Assembly (NCBI RefSeq): GCF_020873875.1
Contig: NZ_JAHWGU010000009.1
Coordinates: 124,001-188,000, forward strand
DNA: 64,000 nt
DNA from: Actinoplanes sp. DH11
GTDB taxonomy: Bacteria > Actinomycetota > Actinomycetes > Mycobacteriales > Micromonosporaceae
Reading direction: 5' to 3'
The position numbers and the translations under genes are program-made. Shown in pieces: positions 26,001-32,986 of this stretch (its first letter is position 1; the number at the start of each line of letters is the position of its first letter). Under the pieces are notes generated by a model. It ran no database searches. It was not told where the DNA came from and was given only the letters and a program-made list of their open reading frames with translations.

Positions 26001-29000
26001 TCCAGGAACGCGTTGCCGGCCACGTAGTCGCCGACCGCCCCGGCCAGCCCCGGCAGCACCGAGGAGACCGACGACAGCGCGACGAACAACGGCCGCTGAT
26101 CCGCGAGCGCCGTGGCCAGCAGCCGGGTGCCGGCCACCTTCGCGGCGATCCCGGCATCGATCTCGCCGGCCGTCTTCGCCCGCAGGCTGCCCGGCCGGAC
26201 CACGCCGGCGGCCTGCACCACCACGTCGAAGGTGCGCCCCGCGACAAGCGCAGCGACGTCGGCCTCCCGGGACACGTCGGCGACCCGGTACTCGGCCGTG
26301 GCACCGAGCGCCCGCAACTCGGCGAGCAGCCCGGACGGCGCCGCCGACCGGCCGGTGAGCAGCAGCCGCGGCCGTCCCCGCCGCGCCAGGTCCCGGGCGA
26401 CGGCCGAACCGGCGGCGCCGGCGCCCCCAACGATGAGGTAGCTGCCGTCCGGCGGCAGGGCCGGTTGTTCGGACGCGTTCCGGGCCGGGGCGAGGCTCGG
26501 GGCCGGGGCCGGGGCTGGGGCCGGGCTCCCGACCGGGTTCTCGATCATGCTCTCGGACGGGTTCTTGATCGGGTTCTCGGTCGCGGGGACGAACGTCCGT
26601 TGCAGCCGCCGGCCGCCGCGCCACGCCACCGTCTCGGCGGGGCCGGGCAGCGGTGGGGCGGTGGCTTCCTCGTCGATGGCGGCGCGACGGGCCTCCGGGG
26701 AGTCGGCGGAGGAGAGGTCGATGATGCGTACGCCCAGGCCGGGGTTCTCATCGGCCCAGGCCATCGCCAGGCCGACCCGTACCGCCTGATCCGGGTCGTG
26801 ATGCTCGCCGCCGCTGCCGGTGGCGAACGCGTCCTTGGTGATGACAAGCAGATGACCGTTCACCGGGGCTGTCATGGCGGTGAAAGGTCCGGTCAGGACG
26901 GACAAATCGCCGATCGGATCAGAAGCGGTCAGCGGAGCCGGCGACCAGTGGGGCGTCGAAAACGTGACAGGTGGCCGCACCCAGAACCGGCGGCGCTGGA
27001 ACGGGTAGGTCGGCAGCGGCACCCGACGAACGCCCGCATCGAGTTCCGCGCGATCCAGCCGCGCGCCGCGCTGCCACAGCTCACCGGCCGTCACCAGCAG
27101 TTCCCGCGCATCGTCCCCCGCCGCGAGGACCGTCCGCGGGTTCCCGGCGGAGTGCGAGGCCTGCGGGTTGTCGGCTGAGTGCGACGCCTGCGGGTTGTCG
27201 GCAGAGTGCGACGCCTGCGGCTCGCCGGCAGAGGGCGACGCCTGCGGGTTGTCGGCAGCGTGCGACGTCTGCGGGTTGCCGGCAGCGTGCGACGCCTGCG
27301 GCTTCGCGTCGGTGAGCGTGGTGTGCGGGTCGGCCGGTTGCGGTAGCGGTGAGTGGTCGAGGGCCACCAGAATGTCGTGCTCGTCGGGATCGGCCAGGAA
27401 CGGGATGCCTGCCGGGTGCGCCGCTCGCTCTGCGGCGTCGGGCGTGGTCGCCCGCCTGGCTGCTGCGGCCGGGGCGGGTTCATCCGCCGGGGCGGTGGGT
27501 GTGGCAGCGTGCCGGAAAGCGTCGGCCTCACTCGCCGGAGCGGTGGGCGTGGCGGCCCGCCGGACGGCTTCGGCAGGAGTCAGCTCGCCTGCCAGCGCGG
27601 CGGCGGCCAGCCGGGCGAGGGCGGTGCCGGTGATGGCATCAGGGCGCACTCCGAAGGCGCGCAACTGGGCTGCCCGAGCCAGACCTAGGGCGATCGAAAG
27701 CGGTCGCGCTACCTCAGCGTGAGACAACTCGGCGGGCGAAATGTCGGGATCGGTGCACCAGGAGGTCAGTGTGCGGCCGGCGACCGGACCGGCAGCGGCG
27801 GACATCTCGTCGAGGGCGGTCCGGAAGGCGGGCGCCGAGGCGTAGAGCTGGGCCCCTTCACCCGGACGCGCCGCGTGGGTGTCCCCGGCGTCGAACAGGA
27901 ACACCACGCGGGGTGTACGCCCGATGCGCGGCGCCAGGCCGGCAACGGCCGACTTGATAATGGCGGGGCCGGTAGTGGCGGGTCGGGTGGTGGCCGGCTC
28001 GGGGGTGAGCAGGTCGGCCGGCTCGGTGATAGCCAGGGCGGCTGGCTCGGGGGTGAGCAGGCTGGACAGCTTGGCGGCGAGGTCGCCGTCGGCGACGATG
28101 GCAAGGCGGTGCGGTGCGTCGTCGCGGGCTGTCGACGCCGTGCCGCAGACGTCGCGCTCCGGCAGGGCGGGATGCGCGCGCAGATGTGCGGCGAGATCGG
28201 CGGCCGCTGCCAGCAGCGCCTTCTCCGACCGCGCCGACAGCGTGAGCAGGTGCGGCCCGGTCCGGTGCGGCGCCGCCACCGGCGTCGAGGGTGCGCTCGC
28301 GGCGGGCGCGGGGGCGGGTGCGAGCGGGGCGGGTGCGAGCGGGGCGGGGGCGGGTGCGAGCGGGGCGGGCGTGTCCCGGTGAGGGGGAGCGGCCAGGACG
28401 GCGTGGGCGTTGGTGCCGCCGAAGCCGAAGCTGTTGACGGCGGCCAGGGGGCCGTGCCAGGGGCGGCGCTCGGTCAGTACCTCGAAGCCGGCCGCTGCCA
28501 GGTCGAAGCGGCGCGACGGGGTGCCGTGGTGCAGGGAGGGCGGCAGCTCGCGGTGCTGGAAGGCGAGGATGACCTTGAGGAGGGCGGGCATGGCGGCGGC
28601 GTTCAGGAGGTGGCCGATGTTGGTCTTCACCGAGCCGAGCAGGCGGGGATGGCCGCCGGGGCGGGGCGGGAAGGCGTACGCCAGGGAGCGTGCCTCGATC
28701 GGGTCGCCGACGGGGGTGCCGGTGCCGTGTGCCTCGACGTAGGTGACGTCGGCCGCGTCGATGCCCGCGCTGCGGTAGAGGCCGGCCATCACCTCGCGCT
28801 GGCGCAGCGGGTTCGGTGCCATCAGGCTCAGCGACCGGCCGTCGTTGTTGACGGCGGTGGCCTTGAGCAGGGCGAGCGCCGGATCGGCGCCGGGCCGGGT
28901 CAGCACGATGGCGGCGCCGCCCTCGCCCGCCACGAAACCGTCGGCGTCGTCGGCGAACGCGCGGCACCGGCCGGTGGGTGACAGCGCCTGCGCGCCGGTG

Positions 29001-31606
29001 AGCAACTGGTGTGCGGTATCGGTCAGATTGAGGTTGACGCCGCCGACCACCGCGATGTCGCAGTCGCCGGCGTTCAGGCTGAGCCGGGCCAGGTGCAGCG
29101 CCACCAGGGCCGAGGAGCAGGCGGTGTCGACGGCGATGGCCGGGCCGTGCAGGTCGAGCAGGTGGGCGACGCGCGCGGCGGTGAGGTTGCGCAGGCTGCC
29201 GGTGAGCGCGTGCGGGCCGGTGAGCCGGTGCGGCCCGGTGGCGGCGGTGTCGCGGAGCAACTCCGGATAGCCGGACTCGCCGACGGCGGCGAAGACCCCG
29301 ATCCGGTGGGCGTGGCGGCGCGGGCCCGCGTACCCGGCGCGTTCCAGCGCCTCGTGCGCCAGCTCCAGGAAGATCCGGGCGTGCGGGTCGAGGTGGCGGG
29401 CTTCGTCGTCGCCGATCCCGAAGTACTCCGCGTCGAAGAGCGACGGGTCGTCGAGGGACGGTGAGGTGGCGACCGAGTCCCGGCCGTTGACCAGGTTGTC
29501 CCAGAACTGCTCGGGCGTGTCCACGCCGGGGAACCGGCAGGCCATCCCGATGATCGCCAGGTCGCCCGGAGCCGGGTCAGCGGGAGCGGAGGCGCCCGGA
29601 GCCGGGTCAGCGGGAGCGGAGGCGCCCGGAGCTGAGTCGGCGGGAGCCGGAGTTCTGTGAGCAGAATCGGTCAGAGCGGGCTCTTCAAGATCGGCCGCAG
29701 GAGGGTTGGCCGGCGGCGTCGGAGCGGTGGGCAGCGTCAGGAGGCGGTCGGCGAGGGCCGGGATCGTTGCGCAGTCGCGCAGCAGGACCGGATCGAGGTT
29801 CCGGCCGAGTGCGTCCTCCAGCTCCGCGAGCACCTCCATGGCAGCGAGCGACGACCCGCCGACGGCGAGGAACCGGTCGTCCGGCCCGATCGCGGCCGGC
29901 TCGATGCGCAACACCCGCGCCCACACCGTCCGCACCAGGTCTTCCATCCCCGCCCGGGTGACAGGGGCGGACGCGGGGGGCCGGAGTGCGGCCGGGGCGG
30001 GGGAAGGCTGGTCCGGGGCGGACGACGGGATGCGGGCGCGCAAGGATTGGCGGCGGAGCTTTCCGCTGGTGGTGCGGGCGAACGCACCCCGCGGCACCAC
30101 CTCGACGCGCACCTCGTCGTACCCCAGAGCCTCCGCCACCCGCCGCCGCACCCGCTCGGCCACCGCCGGGTCGTGGCGGACCGCAGGGGCCGCCACGAAC
30201 ACCACGACGACCTCACGGGTCTCCCCGGCGGTGCCGACCACCGCGACCGGTCCGGCGCCGAGGCCCGGTGTCGCGGCGGCGACCTCTTCCAGGTCGGCGG
30301 CGTGGAACGTGCGGCCGTGCACGAACACCACGTCCTTGTGCCGGCCGGTGACGACGAGGCGTCCGGCGCGCAGGAAGCCCAGGTCGCCGGTCCGCAGCCA
30401 GCCACCGGTGAGTGCGGCGGCGGTGGCGGCCGGGTCCCGGTGGTAGCCGCGTGTCACGTTGGGGCCGCTGACCTGCACGTGCCCGACGAGGTTGTCCTCG
30501 AGCGGCTGGTCCTCGTCGTCGACGATGCGGATGGCGCAGCCCGGCACCGGGTGGCCGACGTCCATGAATTCGACGGCGGCGGCGCCGGGGCCGGCGGGGG
30601 CGGCGACGCCGCGGGCCAGGGCGGCGCGGCTGACGGCGACCGGGACAGCCTCGGCGTCGAAGGGTGGGAAGCAGACGGCCACGGTGGCCTCGGCGAGCCC
30701 GTACACCGGCTGGGGTGAGCGCGGCGACAGACGCGCCCGGGCCAGTTTGGCGGTGAACGCGCGCCAGACGGCGGGCGAGATCGGCTCGGCGCCGACCATG
30801 ATCAGGCGCACGCTGCTCAGGTCGAGCGTGTCGAGGATCGCGTCGGGCACCCGGCGTACGACCATGGCGAGCGCGAAGTTGGCCGCCGACAGCACGGTGG
30901 CCCGGTGCTCGGCGGCGACCCGCAGCCACATCTCCGGGCGTTTCGCGAACGCGAGCGGGCTGATCCGGACCTGGCGGCAGCGCACGTGCACCGGGGTGAG
31001 GTGGGTGCCGATCAGGCCCATGTCGTGGAAGTACGGCATCCAGGTCATGATCACGTCGCCGGGGCCGATGGCGGCGGCGCGGGCGGCCTGTTCGAGGTTC
31101 GCGGTGACGTTGCGGTGGGTGAGTTCGACTCCTTTCGGCGTGCCGGTGCTGCCCGAGGAGAATTGAAGGAACGCCAGGTCGTCGGGGGCGGCCCGGTGCG
31201 GTGCGGACAGTGGCGCGGACGCACGCAGCGTGGCCGCAGTGAGCCGGCGCGCGCCGGGCAGCACGTCGTCACCGGCCAGGGCGGGTTCGCCCAGGAGGCG
31301 CCGGACGGCGGCCAGGCGGTCCGGTTCGGGCGGGAGCGGCACGGGTACGACCCCCGCCAGCACCGCCCCCCAGAACAGCGCCAGGAAGTCGGCGCTGTCG
31401 TCCGCGACCACCAGCAGCAGGTCGCCCGGTGCCAGGCCGGCGGCGCGCAGCCCGCCGGCGACCCGCAGGGCCTCGGCGTGCAGGTCGGCGTAGCCGACGA
31501 ACCGCTCGTTCTCGCCGACGTGCACGACGCCCTGGTCGGGGGCGGTGGCCGCGGCGCGGGCGAGGACATCGGCGAGCGTCATGGCCGGCACGTTACCGAA
31601 GATCAT
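20015..31606 (-). CDS. Hybrid PKS-NRPS megasynthase: FAAL-ACP-KS-AT(dead)-KR-ACP-C-A-PCP-C-AAR-like
   Basis: The 3863-aa protein starts at ATG 31606 (a TTG at 31609 also fits). Residue numbers here and below count from that TTG. Domains: fatty-acyl-AMP ligase 1-525 (FSSGSTGTPKGVELTHRN near 150); carrier 1, Ser587; ketosynthase 680-1075 with Cys831 and both active His blocks (HGTGTPVGD, KTNIGH); AT remnant 1230-1480 with GTALA at 1328-1332 instead of GHSxG; ketoreductase 1700-1900 with Tyr1862; carrier 2, Ser2078; condensation domain with HHAAADG from 2240; adenylation 2570-3040 (YVIFTSGSTGRPKGV, NLYGPTETT); carrier 3, Ser3078; condensation domain with HHLIGDG from 3274; acyl-ACP-reductase-like domain 3500-3858. 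The predicted product is a fatty acyl chain extended by one reduced ketide, joined to one amino acid and possibly released as an aldehyde. The extender must be loaded by an AT from elsewhere. Alignment by eye of the adenylation pocket gives roughly D-A-R-S-V-V-L-I-N, with no confident substrate. Confidence 0.88.
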   Translation of the reverse strand: MIFGNVPAMTLADVLARAAATAPDQGVVHVGENERFVGYADLHAEALRVAGGLRAAGLAPGDLLLVVADDSADFLALFWGAVLAGVVPVPLPPEPDRLAAVRRLLGEPALAGDDVLPGARRLTAATLRASAPLSAPHRAAPDDLAFLQFSSGSTGTPKGVELTHRNVTANLEQAARAAAIGPGDVIMTWMPYFHDMGLIGTHLTPVHVRCRQVRISPLAFAKRPEMWLRVAAEHRATVLSAANFALAMVVRRVPDAILDTLDLSSVRLIMVGAEPISPAVWRAFTAKLARARLSPRSPQPVYGLAEATVAVCFPPFDAEAVPVAVSRAALARGVAAPAGPGAAAVEFMDVGHPVPGCAIRIVDDEDQPLEDNLVGHVQVSGPNVTRGYHRDPAATAAALTGGWLRTGDLGFLRAGRLVVTGRHKDVVFVHGRTFHAADLEEVAAATPGLGAGPVAVVGTAGETREVVVVFVAAPAVRHDPAVAERVRRRVAEALGYDEVRVEVVPRGAFARTTSGKLRRQSLRARIPSSAPDQPSPAPAALRPPASAPVTRAGMEDLVRTVWARVLRIEPAAIGPDDRFLAVGGSSLAAMEVLAELEDALGRNLDPVLLRDCATIPALADRLLTLPTAPTPPANPPAADLEEPALTDSAHRTPAPADSAPGASAPADPAPGASAPADPAPGDLAIIGMACRFPGVDTPEQFWDNLVNGRDSVATSPSLDDPSLFDAEYFGIGDDEARHLDPHARIFLELAHEALERAGYAGPRRHAHRIGVFAAVGESGYPELLRDTAATGPHRLTGPHALTGSLRNLTAARVAHLLDLHGPAIAVDTACSSALVALHLARLSLNAGDCDIAVVGGVNLNLTDTAHQLLTGAQALSPTGRCRAFADDADGFVAGEGGAAIVLTRPGADPALALLKATAVNNDGRSLSLMAPNPLRQREVMAGLYRSAGIDAADVTYVEAHGTGTPVGDPIEARSLAYAFPPRPGGHPRLLGSVKTNIGHLLNAAAMPALLKVILAFQHRELPPSLHHGTPSRRFDLAAAGFEVLTERRPWHGPLAAVNSFGFGGTNAHAVLAAPPHRDTPAPLAPAPAPLAPAPLAPAPAPAASAPSTPVAAPHRTGPHLLTLSARSEKALLAAAADLAAHLRAHPALPERDVCGTASTARDDAPHRLAIVADGDLAAKLSSLLTPEPAALAITEPADLLTPEPATTRPATTGPAIIKSAVAGLAPRIGRTPRVVFLFDAGDTHAARPGEGAQLYASAPAFRTALDEMSAAAGPVAGRTLTSWCTDPDISPAELSHAEVARPLSIALGLARAAQLRAFGVRPDAITGTALARLAAAALAGELTPAEAVRRAATPTAPASEADAFRHAATPTAPADEPAPAAAARRATTPDAAERAAHPAGIPFLADPDEHDILVALDHSPLPQPADPHTTLTDAKPQASHAAGNPQTSHAADNPQASPSAGEPQASHSADNPQASHSADNPQASHSAGNPRTVLAAGDDARELLVTAGELWQRGARLDRAELDAGVRRVPLPTYPFQRRRFWVRPPVTFSTPHWSPAPLTASDPIGDLSVLTGPFTAMTAPVNGHLLVITKDAFATGSGGEHHDPDQAVRVGLAMAWADENPGLGVRIIDLSSADSPEARRAAIDEEATAPPLPGPAETVAWRGGRRLQRTFVPATENPIKNPSESMIENPVGSPAPAPAPAPSLAPARNASEQPALPPDGSYLIVGGAGAAGSAVARDLARRGRPRLLLTGRSAAPSGLLAELRALGATAEYRVADVSREADVAALVAGRTFDVVVQAAGVVRPGSLRAKTAGEIDAGIAAKVAGTRLLATALADQRPLFVALSSVSSVLPGLAGAVGDYVAGNAFLDAFAAAERAAGRRFVAVNLPALTGGGLATAISGSRPALPGGGPATATSGNRPALPGTGPATATSGNRPDLPGTGPASPNSGSLPVADVPDLLWQAVALGAAQVLISTPATGAATARPGPALTAPGRGAGTTPHRAAAHTVTVAPAPAAPGTTPASGATPAPEAAPAPGAAPRSYDEMMALLRDLLAGPLDRDAATIGPDEQFLALGLDSLTAVDLVKELENRLGRSLSTTLFFEHRTPGELARHLAGPGVFPLSPVQRAFHTAARLYPEVPAYAYVRQRVTGPIEPDRLRGAFVALEQRHPMLRVRIGADGQRFEPAGDASWFRVVDLDGPVETFDAGLRNRTFDLEREAPIRAVLAVAGPDLAYLLVVAHHAAADGYSLAVLGDELWGLYAGSAPAPPPVATFADHEALRAAPDPADLDHWRTALAAYPDLPLPFDGDAGPRPPYAVRQVSADPELTARLTENARAAGVTVFHLLLAVYVRCLSRWSGRSTVPVLVARAGRTARLAGIDRMVGPFADTLPLLTSADPDEPVTALADRLREAWLVSEQHGSVSTVDLARLLAAGPEGPRTAGPASFSFARFPSAGVTAADQVAETVAGTASAATRLGLVCFEAQGALHFSWNYPAGLFTDTTITRFATEHLAELHHAAAPIPIGERAERAARAAHAAHAEQAAHAERAAHAGPAGRPGADHAATDVVARIRAQCHRSPAAVAVLTEGVPLSYLDLDLASDRLAAQLAGSGARRIGLLTGRGAETVIGLLGILKAGAAWVPLDAAHPPARLADQLTRAGAGVVVCDASTRTAARALGGFPLVDTRSAPLGTPPPVTTGPDDLAYVIFTSGSTGRPKGVPITHRSMVNYLDWAIAEFGYGPGDRLAQTASICFDASVRQLLAPLLTGATVVAWGNDTVRDPDTLLDRLRTDRITVWSSVPTLWERLLTTAERRAERPDLPELRWVHVGGEELSPGHVRRWFDLFGPAQRITNLYGPTETTINATCHVITARPADDVLRLPIGRPVGGTEVAVVGPDGRPCATDEVGELHVGGIGLTRGYLDDPDQTAAAFSWRDGRRWYRTGDRATMDADGLLWFRGRVDDQVKIHGYRIEPGEVVAALRRHLAVDGCTVRVENGRLVASIQPRAAIDPVALRAFLAGTLPPYAIPSRFETVAALPLTPTGKLDRSPLTVTEKVISKVWCDQLGVPHVNRDDDYFALGGDSIGVLDMFALLEAELPVLPRPTVIYRNSTLAALAAAIDATATPAIDAAAPGTDAPEIDAPEIDAPGIDAAPGADFPLTPSQRGFLLADAMGAPSTWLAAPRLHGPLDLPRFRRAVGMLVARHPMLRTVFDTEARPPTQRELADPGRLQVSYEPDPGPLADELATEKAHRFDPAAWPLLRLRLLRTGPGEHVLIMHAHHLIGDGFSVALLTRELFTLYDGGELPELRSDFRDYVRLIGGQSPEVIENEVANSSDVISTAGLTVPRRVPFLTVLNAYRSALTRVIGPLEPVIGVAVTGRDHPLPNLSRIFGPCAAAVAARPGNDLDRTRVAIAPHGWRYFLTHLDFDALGPLQGRDLRLTWDDTDAELTVPPGTEVLLATRPTAAGLRLTLRGRVTAGTLDTIAAELRSHLAPRAKPQLTLDAALIGYLPAPAHLAAAIPEDVRAILPSLDREGIRTALFPHGMARLLETVVTPLGRSGFICLPRFADELGHPGLASDTAAAIALAGAEGARTVSLAGMIPAHTGYGTLAARQTSAALITTGHAVTAASVVRTTLAALAAQNRDLSGCVVAVLGAGSIGTSSLRLLLDRAPQHPAALILCDLPSATDRLSTLTRSLTSPDTPGRTRFTGPVEIAAATPAAPDAVYRADLIIAASSGGPGTLDIDRLRPGTIVVDDSFPHCFDTGRALSRMRDRRDVLVVGGGLLDCGPTTREVAAGLPPIRFGIPGTLASCQLESLLHATIPGLPQVLGPVTPDHAAAYWNALDAAAVSAAPLHLLGTLVDPCRNEGKA
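25776..25945. repeat. 48-bp in-frame tandem repeat in the ketoreductase tail
   Basis: Copies begin at 25776, 25824, 25872 and 25920. Each encodes a 16-residue unit like SGNRPALPGTGPATAT just after the ketoreductase catalytic region. Confidence 0.85.
27133..27303. repeat. 30-bp in-frame tandem repeat after the AT remnant
   Basis: About six imperfect copies encode 10-residue units such as DNPQASHSA. They form a flexible linker between the dead AT domain and the post-AT linker (LPTYPFQRRRFW). Confidence 0.85.
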
Positions 31607-31763
31607 CAACTCTCAGCGAAACCGGCATTCCGCTGATTTCGGGAGCTGATTCGGCACACCCTAGGCGATAGGTACAACCCATCCGCTACTCATGTCGGCT
31701 TTGGGAGCGCCGATGGGAACGACGCGCCAACCGGCGTGTCAGGCGACCTGCGGAGGTAAACCC

Positions 31764-32312
31764 ATGCGTCTCGTGCCCCAGTCACTGCGGCGGCGCCGCG
31801 CGCTGCTCGCAGCGTCCGGAGCGGCGCTGGTCGCGGCCATCGCGACCGTTCTCGTGCTCAACTCGACGCCGGCCGCCGCCACCTGGCAGTCCTTCGGCGG
31901 CACCCCCACCTGCGACTGTGTCGTGCAGGACAGCAAGACCGGCAGCTACCGGGCGGTCTTCGGCTACGTCAACACGACGAAGAACACCGGCAAGATCGAC
32001 GCGGGCGCGAACAACCGGGTCGTGCTCACCGGCAGCACCAGGACCGTCGACGCCAAGGTCACCACCCGCTTCGACCCGGGCACCCACAAGGCGGCCTTCG
32101 CCACCGGCTGGATCAGCAAGGACACCAAGATCACCTGGACCGTCGGCGGCAAGACCGTGGTCGCGCACTGGAACAAGCCGACCTGCGGCCGCGACGTCTC
32201 GCTGCCCGCCGGCGGCAACGGGTCCGGCCCGCTGCTGGCCCTGGTCGTCGCCGGCCTGGTCGGCGGTGGTGTGTACCTGTGGCGCAAGCGCCGCCCGGCG
32301 GCCCAGCCGTGA
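31764..32312 (+). CDS. Exported protein with C-terminal sorting-like tail (likely exosortase substrate)
   Basis: The ATG at 31764 follows GGAGG. The 182-aa protein has an N-terminal signal peptide (RRRRALLAASGAALVAAIATVLVL, cleavage near AAA-TW). The mature domain is about 115 residues with two Cys pairs, beginning TWQSFGGTPTCDCVVQD and including WISKDTKITWTVGGKTVVAHW. The C-terminus is tripartite: a short motif LPAGGNGSG, a hydrophobic helix PLLALVVAGLVGGGVYLW and a basic RKRR tail. That arrangement is typical of sortase and exosortase substrates, though the motif is not canonical LPxTG or PEP. It is the first gene of the six-gene overlapping operon containing an exosortase homologue. Confidence 0.75.
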   Translation: MRLVPQSLRRRRALLAASGAALVAAIATVLVLNSTPAAATWQSFGGTPTCDCVVQDSKTGSYRAVFGYVNTTKNTGKIDAGANNRVVLTGSTRTVDAKVTTRFDPGTHKAAFATGWISKDTKITWTVGGKTVVAHWNKPTCGRDVSLPAGGNGSGPLLALVVAGLVGGGVYLWRKRRPAAQP

Positions 32313-32986
32313 CGATGCGCAGCGTCCTGGCGATCGGCGCGCACCCCGACGACATCGAACTGGGCTGCGGCGGCACGCTGGCGGCCCACCGGGCGGCCGG
32401 TGACCGGGTCACCATGCTCGTGGTGACCGGCGGCCAGAACGGGCCCGGGCCTGTCGACGGCCGCCGCGCGGAGGCCGAGGCGGCCGCGCGCAACCTGGAC
32501 AGCCTGCTGCTCTGGGGCAGCCTGCAGGACTGCGCGGTGGCCGCCGACGCGGCCACCGTGGCCCTGATCGAGCAGGCGCTCCGGGAGACCGAGGCCGACG
32601 TCGTCTACGTGCACGCGCCGGACGACTCGCACCAGGACCACCGGGCGGTCGCCGCGGCCACGCTGTCGGCGACCCGGCACAGTCGCCGGATCCTGCACTA
32701 CCGCAGCCCGTCCACCACCCGGTTCGAGCCGACCGTCTTCGTCGACATCTCGGCACACCTGTCCCGCAAGATCGAGGCGCTGGCGTGTCATCGCAGCCAG
32801 GTCGAGTCGTCGGCGATGGTCGACCCGGAAGTGGTGGCCGCCTCGGCCCGGCACTTCGGCGCCCAGGCCCGGGTCCGGTTCGCGGAGGCGTTCATGCCGG
32901 CCCGGTTCGTCTGGGACCTGGCGCCACCGCCCACGTTGTCGCCGCTTGCGGAGATGCCCGTGTACGCGGCCCAGGTAGCCGCGTGA
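32309..32986 (+). CDS. PIG-L family deacetylase
   Basis: The GTG overlaps the previous stop (GTGA); an ATG two codons on is possible. The 225-aa protein shows the metal-binding AHPDDIELGCGG at the N-terminus and DSHQDHRAV in the middle, both hallmarks of zinc-dependent LmbE/PIG-L N-acetylglucosamine deacetylases. Family members act on GlcNAc-inositol, GlcNAc-malate or nucleotide/lipid-linked amino sugars. With the epimerase and glycosyltransferase in the same operon, an amino-sugar conjugate is the likely substrate. Confidence 0.88.
   Translation: MTMRSVLAIGAHPDDIELGCGGTLAAHRAAGDRVTMLVVTGGQNGPGPVDGRRAEAEAAARNLDSLLLWGSLQDCAVAADAATVALIEQALRETEADVVYVHAPDDSHQDHRAVAAATLSATRHSRRILHYRSPSTTRFEPTVFVDISAHLSRKIEALACHRSQVESSAMVDPEVVAASARHFGAQARVRFAEAFMPARFVWDLAPPPTLSPLAEMPVYAAQVAA

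Noticed and set aside
25000..27000. Megasynthase broken by frameshift at the repetitive linkers
   Set aside because: One frame is open across all 11.6 kb and the carrier, KR and C-domain motifs are in register on both sides of every repeat.
21875..27178. 1767-residue open frame antisense to the megasynthase
   Set aside because: This is a GC-driven shadow; the sense strand carries well-defined catalytic domains throughout.
27133..27303. Possible CRISPR array (30-bp periodic repeat)
   Set aside because: Repeats are contiguous without spacers, stay in frame inside the megasynthase and encode a linker. No cas genes are present.
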